Assembly (NCBI GenBank): GCA_017354415.1
Contig: JAFMQY010000010.1
Span: 1-41,320 of the forward strand
Length of the DNA: 41,320 nucleotides
Direction of reading: 5' to 3'
Source of the DNA: Nocardioides sp.
GTDB lineage: Bacteria; Actinomycetota; Actinomycetes; Propionibacteriales; Nocardioidaceae
The position numbers were made by a program, and so were the translations under genes. The notes under the pieces were generated by a model. The model made no database searches, was not told the origin of the DNA, and worked only from the letters and a program-made list of their open reading frames with translations. Positions within the stretch are counted from its first letter, which is position 1; each line of letters starts with the position of its first letter. Positions 33,015 through 39,182 of this stretch are shown in pieces.

Positions 33015-35231
33015 ATGGCACGATCCGGCCACGTGACCCCCCGCACCCCGCTTGTCCGCGCGCTGTTCACCCTCGCCGTCGTCCTCTCACTCGCCGTGGC
33101 GACCCTGACGACGGTCCAGTCCGCTTCGGGGTCGGCACCCCCGTTCACCCTGCGACCGGGGAACACCCAGCTCGAGGTGCTCGACGCGACGACTCTCGAG
33201 GGCACCCGGCTCGACCTGCTCCGGGACGGCCAGGTCGTCCACACGCGCACCGTGGACGACCAGGGCAGCCTGGTCTGGCGTCGGCTCCGCCCGGGCCGGT
33301 ACAACGTGCGCACTGCGGACGCGTCGTACACCTCCGCCCCGGTGCGCGTGCTGAGCTTCGACGCCCCGCCGCCGCCCCAGTCGTTCTACGACGCGCAGAC
33401 CCTGAACAAGGGCTTCGGCTTCATCCAGACGCGCGACGGCACGACGCTGTCGGCCAACGTCTCGTTCCCGGCATTCGGCTCGCCGCCGTACCCGACCGTC
33501 GTCGAGTACAGCGGGTACGACCCGAGCAACCCCGCCAACACGACGTTCGCCCAGATCATGAACGGTCTCGGCTTCGCCTATGTCGGCGTCAACATCCGTG
33601 GCACCGGCTGCTCGGGTGGCTCGTTCCTGCCGTTCGAGCCCGTGCAGAGCCTCGACGGGTACGACGCGATCGAGACCATCGCCGCGCAGCCGTGGGTGAA
33701 GTTCCACAAGGTCGGCATGGTCGGCATCTCCTACCCCGGTATCGAGCAGTTGTACGTCGGGCGCACCCAGCCGCCGCACCTGGCCGCGATCTCGCCGCTC
33801 TCGGTGCTCGATGACAGCTACCGGGCCACGCTCTGGCCGGGCGGCATCCTCAACACGGGTTTCGCCGAGCCGTGGGCCTCGCAGCGCGGGCAGGATGCCC
33901 GCCCCTACGGCGAGGGCTGGGAGCAGGGGATGGTCGACCAGGGCTACACCGAGTGTGCGACCAACCAGCTGGTCCGTGACCAGAATCCCGACCCGGTGAG
34001 CCTGATCGAGGACAACCCCTTCTACAACAAGAGGTACTACCAGCAGATCGACCCGAGCCGGTTCGTGCACAAGATCAACGTCCCCGTCTACCTCGCCGGC
34101 GCCTGGCAGGACGAGCAGACCGGCGGGCACTTCCCGGCCTTCCTGAACAGGTTCAAGTCGTCGCCTCAGCTCTACGCGACCATGAGCAACGGGTGCCATA
34201 CCGAGTCGCTCAGCATGGGTGAGTTCGGCAGGTACGCCGACTTCCTGGATCTCTACGTGGGTCGTCGGGTGCCGACCGGGCTCAAGTCGATCGTCGCCCC
34301 GCAGGTGGCGGCGGCGCTGACCGGTGTGACCGGCCTCTCACTCCCGCCCCAGAACAACTACCAGGGCATGGACTATGCCCAGGCCAAGCACCTGTACCAG
34401 TCGCAGCCGCACATCCGGGTGCTGTTCGAGGAGGGTGCCGCGGCCGGCCAGCCGTCCGGCGCTCCGCTGCCGCGCTTCGTCCGCGGATTCAGCTCCTGGC
34501 CGGTGCCAGGTGTGAAGGCGACACGGTTCTACCTGGGCACGCATGGTGGGCTGAAGCCCGGCGCGCCGAAACGCCGTTCGAAGGCGAAGTCGTTCTCCGC
34601 CGACCCGACAGCGCTCCCCGCGACCGACTACACCGGCTCGAGCAGCGCCATCTGGGGTGCCCACCCGACGTACGACTGGCGGCAGATCCCCCAGGGCACC
34701 GGCCTCGGCTGGATCACCGCACCGATGAAGAAGAACTTGGTCGTCATCGGAGGCGGGTCCCTCGACGTCTGGGTGAAGACCCCCGCCCGCGACGTCGACC
34801 TCGAGGCGACGGTCAGCGACGTCCGGCCGAGCGGCAGGGAGGTGTACGTCCAGAGCGGATGGCTGCGGGCGAGCCACCGCCGGCTCGACACGAGGGCGTC
34901 CACCGTGCTCCGGCCGGTGCACACCGACCGGCGTCGGGACGCGCGTGAGATGCCGTGGGAGACCTACCAGATGCTCCGGATCGAGATCCCGGCCTTCGCC
35001 CAGCCCTTCCGGGTCGGCGACCGACTCCGGATCACCCTGGACGCGCCCGGTGGCGCCAAGCCGCTGTGGGCGTTCCGGACGATCGACCACGGGCAGAAGG
35101 TGACCGTTGGGACCGATCGGCGGCACGCGTCGTTCCTGGTGCTGTCGGCGGTGCCGGGCGTCGCCGTACCCAAGGGCGAGCCGTCGTGTGCGTCGCTTCG
35201 GTCCCAGCCCTGCCGCAGCTACCCGAGGTAG
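33015..35231 (+). CDS. Secreted CocE/NonD-family serine hydrolase
   Basis: The 738-aa product starts with a signal peptide (hydrophobic run ALFTLAVVLSLAVATLTTV, cleavage likely near residue 40), so it should be exported. A beta-domain precedes the alpha/beta hydrolase. The nucleophile motif GISYPG has Ser239, with Asp366 (GAWQDEQ) and His395 (NGCHTE) completing the triad, and a C-terminal jelly-roll region follows (residues about 560-730, ending near VLSAVPGVAVP). CocE/X-Pro dipeptidyl-peptidase relatives cleave esters or peptides. The ATG at 33015 was chosen because it yields a proper signal peptide; a GTG at 33033 would also do so. Confidence 0.93.
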   Translation: MARSGHVTPRTPLVRALFTLAVVLSLAVATLTTVQSASGSAPPFTLRPGNTQLEVLDATTLEGTRLDLLRDGQVVHTRTVDDQGSLVWRRLRPGRYNVRTADASYTSAPVRVLSFDAPPPPQSFYDAQTLNKGFGFIQTRDGTTLSANVSFPAFGSPPYPTVVEYSGYDPSNPANTTFAQIMNGLGFAYVGVNIRGTGCSGGSFLPFEPVQSLDGYDAIETIAAQPWVKFHKVGMVGISYPGIEQLYVGRTQPPHLAAISPLSVLDDSYRATLWPGGILNTGFAEPWASQRGQDARPYGEGWEQGMVDQGYTECATNQLVRDQNPDPVSLIEDNPFYNKRYYQQIDPSRFVHKINVPVYLAGAWQDEQTGGHFPAFLNRFKSSPQLYATMSNGCHTESLSMGEFGRYADFLDLYVGRRVPTGLKSIVAPQVAAALTGVTGLSLPPQNNYQGMDYAQAKHLYQSQPHIRVLFEEGAAAGQPSGAPLPRFVRGFSSWPVPGVKATRFYLGTHGGLKPGAPKRRSKAKSFSADPTALPATDYTGSSSAIWGAHPTYDWRQIPQGTGLGWITAPMKKNLVVIGGGSLDVWVKTPARDVDLEATVSDVRPSGREVYVQSGWLRASHRRLDTRASTVLRPVHTDRRRDAREMPWETYQMLRIEIPAFAQPFRVGDRLRITLDAPGGAKPLWAFRTIDHGQKVTVGTDRRHASFLVLSAVPGVAVPKGEPSCASLRSQPCRSYPR

Positions 35232-35295
35232 TCGTCAAGACCGCGCTCGGGTGTTCGCTGCGGGCGAACGCACGATGCACGTGCCCGTGCCGGGA

Positions 35296-35316
35296 ATTGA
35301 GTCGGTCCGACTCAAG
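35296..35316 (+). promoter_or_regulatory. HAIR element (HspR operator) in the hsp20 promoter
   Basis: ATTGAGT-N7-ACTCAAG (35296-35316) matches the HspR-associated inverted repeat CTTGAGT-N7-ACTCAAG with one mismatch in the first arm. A -10-like TATATG lies just after it, so repressor binding would cover the promoter. It sits 53 bp upstream of the hsp20 start. Confidence 0.88.
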
Positions 35317-35369
35317 TTATATGGGTGAACGGCCCGCAAGGACGGGCCCCGAACCCAGGAGCACAGACT

Positions 35370-35849
35370 ATGAGCACCACCATCAGCCGCCGTCGGCGTG
35401 ATCCGTTCTTCGCCGAGTTCGACAACCTGGTCCGCGCCACCTTCGGTCCGAACGCCACCGCGCCCGCGCAGGTGTCCGGGTTCAGCCCGGCCGCGGAGGC
35501 GAACCGCGAGGGCGAGGACGCGGTGATCCGGCTCGAGCTGCCGGGCGTCGCCGTGGACGACGTCAGCGTCGAGATCAAGGGTCGGCATCTGGTCGTGAGC
35601 GGCGAGCGTCGCGACGGCCGCGAGGAGGAGGCCGACGGCCGTCGGTTCAGTGAGTTCCGCTACGGCCGCTTCACCCGGTCCTTCCGGCTCGCCCCGGGCG
35701 TGACCGCCGAGGCCGTCAGCGCGTCGTACGACGCGGGCGTGCTGACCGTGCGGGTCGCCGGCGCGTACGCCGAGACGCAGGGTCAGAAGATCGAGATCAG
35801 CACCGGCACCCCGGAGCTGGTCGAGGGGAGCGAGTCGCAGGAGGGCTGA
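35370..35849 (+). CDS. hsp20: Hsp20 / alpha-crystallin small heat-shock protein
   Basis: The 159-aa chaperone has a short Arg-rich N-terminus (RRRRDPFFAEFD), an alpha-crystallin domain from about residue 45 to 140, with GEDAVIRLELPG, GRHLVVSGER and the consensus closing DAGVLTVRV. It binds unfolding proteins and prevents aggregation. The C-terminal tail carries TPELVEGSES, a stretch similar in sequence to the repeat-derived VELVET tails elsewhere in the window. The ATG at 35370 lies 54 bp after a HAIR element, so HspR repression and heat induction are expected. No hspR or dnaK is in the window. Confidence 0.95.
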   Translation: MSTTISRRRRDPFFAEFDNLVRATFGPNATAPAQVSGFSPAAEANREGEDAVIRLELPGVAVDDVSVEIKGRHLVVSGERRDGREEEADGRRFSEFRYGRFTRSFRLAPGVTAEAVSASYDAGVLTVRVAGAYAETQGQKIEISTGTPELVEGSESQEG

Positions 35850-35863
35850 CCCCCCACTGCCGT

Positions 35864-35895
35864 AGGGCCCGGCCGCCAAGTGGCGGCCAGGCCCT
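35864..35895 (+). terminator. Terminator after hsp20
   Basis: AGGGCC-C-GGCCGCC (35864-35877) pairs with GGCGGCC-A-GGCCCT (35882-35895) around AAGT, with one mismatched pair. It begins 15 bp after the stop and lacks a T-run. Confidence 0.75.
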
Positions 35896-36104
35896 CGTGC
35901 ATCCGGACCCGGATGTCGACGTGGCGCCCCCGTCTTGCTGCCCGCCCCGGAACCGCCTGCCCTCCCACGAGAAGAACGGGTCTTCCCGTGGAGGCGTCGG
36001 AGCCAGGTCTGCCGCTCTCCGTCACGTCCTGACCGTGTCAGGCGCGGTAAAGATACGGGTTGACGGGTCCCCCGCGTTCCACCCCCATGGGTGTGTTGTG
36101 GTGC

Positions 36105-36491
36105 TCACCTAGGGGAGAGGCTTCGCCAAGTCTTCCAGCCGAGTGCGAATCGCCACCCGACCAGGAAGACCCCGAGCACGCTCGCCGCCACGATCACGAA
36201 GTCGACCGGCGTACCGCCACCGATCGAGTGCCGGACCACCATCCCGATCACCAGCGTCCACACCCAGACCCGGACGCCCGCGCTCAGGCTGGTCGGCTTG
36301 ACCCTTTGGTACGCCGTGAACGCCAGCCCGAGCCCGGCGCCGAGCAGGAACGGCCACGCCGTGTGCCAGATGCCCGGGGCGCCGGCCGACTCACCGTGGT
36401 TGGCCCGCCCGATCGCCACGAACACCAGGATCGCCACCGCGTCCCCGAGGACGGCGATCGGCCAGGCGTTCTTGCGGTCGGTCGGCGGCAT
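36105..36491 (-). CDS. DUF3054 membrane protein
   Basis: The 128-aa product has four membrane spans (IAVLGDAVAILVFVAIGR, HTAWPFLLGAGLGLAFTAY, VRVWVWTLVIGMVVRHSIGG and DFVIVAASVLGVFLVGWRFAL) and matches DUF3054 throughout, including the conserved GRANH and GGGTPVDF. Its function is not established. The ATG at 36491 was chosen where homology starts; the frame is open well upstream but that part is not conserved. A GGAAG lies about 10 bases upstream. Confidence 0.92.
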   Translation of the reverse strand: MPPTDRKNAWPIAVLGDAVAILVFVAIGRANHGESAGAPGIWHTAWPFLLGAGLGLAFTAYQRVKPTSLSAGVRVWVWTLVIGMVVRHSIGGGTPVDFVIVAASVLGVFLVGWRFALGWKTWRSLSPR

Positions 36492-36878
36492 GTGTCGAGT
36501 CTTCCAGCCCCGGGCCTTCCGTTGGTGAGGAGGGCCGTGGTTGCAGGGTATTGAGTCTTCGGAGAGTGCTGGTGGCGATGGCTTGGTTGCGGCACCTCCC
36601 GACCTCCGCATTCTTCTCAGCGAGGCTTGGGCGTGTTCGCGGGGATTCTGGCGAAAATGCCCTACATGTGACGCGCCGGAAATCAAGCCCAGAATGGCTT
36701 CTGTGGATATCTCGGAATGCGAGATATCCACAGGCGATAAGCCCCTGAATTGTCGGTCGCCGGTGCTTGGGTATCGGTATGACAGCGACACCGCCTCTGG
36801 GTGACCACACACTGGCGATCCGACCGCACGCCGGAAGGCCGCCTGAGCTTCCACCGGAGGACGTGACAGGAGCGTGGC
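36492..36878. other. Intergenic region with AT-richer core and a strong palindrome
   Basis: No gene can be supported in these 387 bases. The section 36640-36790 is visibly less GC-rich than the flanks and holds a 14-bp inverted repeat (36701-36733). Short frames on both strands through the palindrome have no recognisable protein pattern. Confidence 0.6.
36701..36733. repeat. Perfect 14-bp inverted repeat with DnaA-box-like arms
   Basis: CTGTGGATATCTCG (36701-36714) is exactly complementary to CGAGATATCCACAG (36720-36733) with a GAATG loop. Each arm contains ATATCCACA, one base from the DnaA box TTATCCACA, in opposite orientation. There is no T-run. Confidence 0.85.
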
Positions 36879-37685
36879 TCAGTAGCCGACAAGATGTGGG
36901 GTCGCGCTCACCACCTGGAGGTCGTCGGCTTCGCCGGGCACCGTGAGGGTCGCCGGGATCGACTGCCAGCGGCCGTTGCCGACGCGGTAGCGCCCGGCGT
37001 ACGTCGTGTCGACGCTCGGGTGCACCTCGCCGATCCGGGTGTAGCGGTAGGTGACGCGCAGGTCCGGGTACGCCGCGCCGGGGTCGCTGGTGCTCAGGTC
37101 GGCGTCGGAGGCGTTCGCGCCGAAGTGCCAGGTGTATCCCACCGGCGTCGCCTCGATCGTCACCTGCTGCCCGATCAGCGTCACGGTCTGCGTCGTCGGG
37201 TGGGTGTTGGTCGTGTAGAAGTTCGTGTCGAAGTTGACCAGGGTGCGGCCCTTCGGTGGCTGGACGACGATCGGGGACGCCGGCCAGGCCAGGCGCTGGA
37301 ACGCGTGCTCCACCATGCCGGGCGTCAGGCCCCCGAGGCGTTGTGCCTCCTGCTTGGTCAGGCAGGCCTGCCAGTCGAGGGGCTCCGTGCTGTCGTCCTG
37401 GTACACGTTGTACAGCCAGCCGTCGTGGTCTCCTACATGGCACTGGGCTGGCTGGTCGCAGAGCACCAGTCCGCCGATCTCGCACGCGGGTCGGATGGAG
37501 TAGCTGTGGTCGGAGTGCCCCGCGATGTAGGCATTCGTCTCGTCGCCCGACTTGAGACAACCGACCGCGACGCCAGTGAGGCCGCCACTCGCGCCACAGT
37601 CGCCTGCGCCTTCAGCCGTGGCCGGTCCTTCGAATCTCAACAGAATCACGAGCGCAACGACGCCCGCCGCGAGTGCGGGCCTCAT
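36879..37685 (-). CDS. Secreted protein with PKD-like segment
   Basis: The 268-aa product starts with a hydrophobic signal peptide (LAAGVVALVILLRF). It carries several Cys (DCGAS, VGCLKSG, PACEIGG, LCDQPAQC) that could be disulfide-bonded outside the cell. The second half contains LVNFDTNFYTT and QQVTIEATPVGYTWHFGANAS, the core of a PKD-like or cell-surface-type domain, and ends near ATLTVPGEADDLQVVSATP. No enzyme motif is seen. The ATG at 37685 overlaps the stop of the upstream lipoprotein gene (ATGA), so the two are coupled. A pair of this kind is common in Nocardioides-like genomes, from recollection of the families. Confidence 0.82.
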   Translation of the reverse strand: MRPALAAGVVALVILLRFEGPATAEGAGDCGASGGLTGVAVGCLKSGDETNAYIAGHSDHSYSIRPACEIGGLVLCDQPAQCHVGDHDGWLYNVYQDDSTEPLDWQACLTKQEAQRLGGLTPGMVEHAFQRLAWPASPIVVQPPKGRTLVNFDTNFYTTNTHPTTQTVTLIGQQVTIEATPVGYTWHFGANASDADLSTSDPGAAYPDLRVTYRYTRIGEVHPSVDTTYAGRYRVGNGRWQSIPATLTVPGEADDLQVVSATPHLVGY

Positions 37686-38194
37686 GCGGCAATTTGAACG
37701 AGATAAGTGACGTTCCACGTGGATCCGTTGCGCTTTAGCCTGAGTTGGAAGTGGGCTGGCCCGCTGGGCAGGTGGTGTACCTGTCCGCCTTCTTTCTCCG
37801 CGAACGTGGTTGCAGCTGCATTGACAAATAGGTCATACGATCCGGAATCCGAAGCAGAGATTCGCGTGATCCGCCAGCCTTCGGTCGTGATGAAGCCGCC
37901 CGCGCTATAGATCCGGTCAACCAGGTTCGCCAACTTCAAGCATCCGCGGCATCCCTTCGACATCTCTCGAAAACGTGATGTGTCGCCAGTCTTCTGAATA
38001 CGTGTGTCTTCAGCGGCCCACCGCCGGATGAAGTGCTCCGGAGACTCCTGCTTCGGCGGCTTCGTCGGGCTCGGGGACGTGGGCGGCGCGCTGGCGATCG
38101 GCCGGTCGGCGCCGGAGGGGTCACCGCCACCGCAGGCGGGCAGCAGGAGGAGCGGCGCGGCGAGGGCGCCGGTGAGGGTGCGACGTAGGTTCAT
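37682..38194 (-). CDS. DUF6318-family lipoprotein
   Basis: The 170-aa product has a lipobox LLLPAC (Cys near residue 21), so it should be anchored to the outer face of the membrane. A Pro/Ser-rich linker (PPTSPSPTKPPKQ) follows, then the DUF6318 domain: FIRRWAAEDTRIQKTGDTSRF, KGCRGCLKLANLVDRIYSAGGF and WRITRIS. The CxxC in KGCRGC is conserved in the family. Its function is unknown; the fold resembles nuclear-transport-factor-2-like lipoproteins. The ATG at 38194 is followed by the basic n-region MNLRR. It overlaps the next gene by four bases. Confidence 0.88.
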   Translation of the reverse strand: MNLRRTLTGALAAPLLLLPACGGGDPSGADRPIASAPPTSPSPTKPPKQESPEHFIRRWAAEDTRIQKTGDTSRFREMSKGCRGCLKLANLVDRIYSAGGFITTEGWRITRISASDSGSYDLFVNAAATTFAEKEGGQVHHLPSGPAHFQLRLKRNGSTWNVTYLVQIAA

Positions 38195-38270
38195 CGCGAC
38201 AGGGCCTCCCGAGACGGCTGTCGAGGTGCCCACACCGTACACATCTCGCGTCGCGCTGCCACCCCCGTGC

Positions 38271-38687
38271 TCACGCCGGCTCGGCGAGCAGGTCGTCGAC
38301 GGCCAGCGGGTAGACGTCGTCGTCGTGCGCGAGATGGACGACCTCGAGCCGGACGCCCGCGGCGCGACCGGCGTCGTACAGCGCGCGAGCCCAGGCCCGG
38401 TCGGCGGCGTCGGGCCGGCCGCCACCCGGACGTGACCTGAGGAACGCGAATCGCGTGTCTGGAGCCGCGAGGTGGCCCAGGATCACCGCCAGCGCCTCGG
38501 CATCGTCGTCCTCGGGCGACTCGGGCATCTCGGCGAACTCCATCACCTTCGGGACCGCCCGATCGTCCTCGACGGCCACCACCCACAACGAGAAGCCGGA
38601 GAACCCGAGCGGCGTCATCAGCCGCCGCCACATCTGCTCGACGTCGGCCTGGGTGCGGAGTACCGGACGGAACGGGGCATCGCTCAT
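38271..38687 (-). CDS. Uncharacterised acidic protein
   Basis: The 138-aa product was not assigned to a family. It contains VEQMWRRLMTPLGFSGFSLWVVAVEDDRAVP near residues 16-46 (cited here by position only), an acidic stretch ESPEDDDAEA, LAAPDTRFAFLRSRPG and a closing EVVHLAHDDDVYPLAVDDLL. The layout suggests a compact alpha/beta fold of about 130 residues and no membrane or signal segment. The ATG at 38687 has GGGGTCC upstream, a weak ribosome site. It is divergent from the small gene at 38805, with 117 bp between. Confidence 0.75.
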   Translation of the reverse strand: MSDAPFRPVLRTQADVEQMWRRLMTPLGFSGFSLWVVAVEDDRAVPKVMEFAEMPESPEDDDAEALAVILGHLAAPDTRFAFLRSRPGGGRPDAADRAWARALYDAGRAAGVRLEVVHLAHDDDVYPLAVDDLLAEPA

Positions 38688-38804
38688 GGACCCCGACCAT
38701 GCCGCTGTCCGCGACGCCGCGCGAACGCTCATCCACAGGCACCGGTCGGCCAGGTGCACCACCGCGATCAGCGGGGAAGGAGTCCGGGAACGGAAGGAGC
38801 ATGG

Positions 38805-39182
38805 ATGAGCACGGAGTACGCCGGAGCGATGGACCTCGATCCTCCGCTCGACCCCGAGGAGGCGTCCTGGATCCGCGACGGAGTCGGTCCGGGTCACGGC
38901 GGGTGGATCCCGACCCGTGACGGGAGCGCGCTTCGGCCACGGCCCGAGGCAGACCCGGCGGAGCTGGTCGCCTGGCTGCGAGACCTCGTCGCCGCAGGGC
39001 GCAGGGAGGTGTCGGGTGCGGTCGCGGCGTACGACACCGAGACCCGCGAGCTGGTGCTGATCACGGCGCGCGGCGGCCGGGTCACGCGGCGTGTTGTGCG
39101 CAGAGCCTTGCGGTCGGCCGGGCGACCCAACGTGATCGACCTGGCGACCCGCCGCCGGGCGATCTCGCGCCAGATCTCCTAG
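38805..39182 (+). CDS. Uncharacterised small protein
   Basis: The 125-aa product has a Pro/Asp-rich first half (LDPPLDPEEASWIRDGVGPG) and an Arg-rich second half (ARGGRVTRRVVRRALRSAGRP, cited by position about 88-108, then LATRRRAISRQ). No family was recognised; the basic tail suggests nucleic-acid or acidic-partner binding. The ATG at 38805 has GGAAGGAG five bases upstream, which strongly supports the start; the ATG at 38801 is out of frame. Its stop codon TAG (39180-39182) overlaps the stop codon of the convergent fused oxidoreductase gene (CTAG). Confidence 0.78.
   Translation: MSTEYAGAMDLDPPLDPEEASWIRDGVGPGHGGWIPTRDGSALRPRPEADPAELVAWLRDLVAAGRREVSGAVAAYDTETRELVLITARGGRVTRRVVRRALRSAGRPNVIDLATRRRAISRQIS

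Noticed and set aside
29914..33036. A 1040-codon open frame on the plus strand
   Set aside because: It is antisense to the DUF5995, APC permease and DUF427 genes, all with convincing domains. Its translation is a charged low-complexity string.
36701..36733. Replication origin
   Set aside because: Only two near-DnaA boxes are present, with no dnaA/dnaN genes and no box cluster.
36541..36804. An 87-codon plus-strand frame in the gap after the DUF3054 gene
   Set aside because: No ribosome site or conserved pattern was seen, and it runs through a perfect palindrome. Frames on both strands are equally open.
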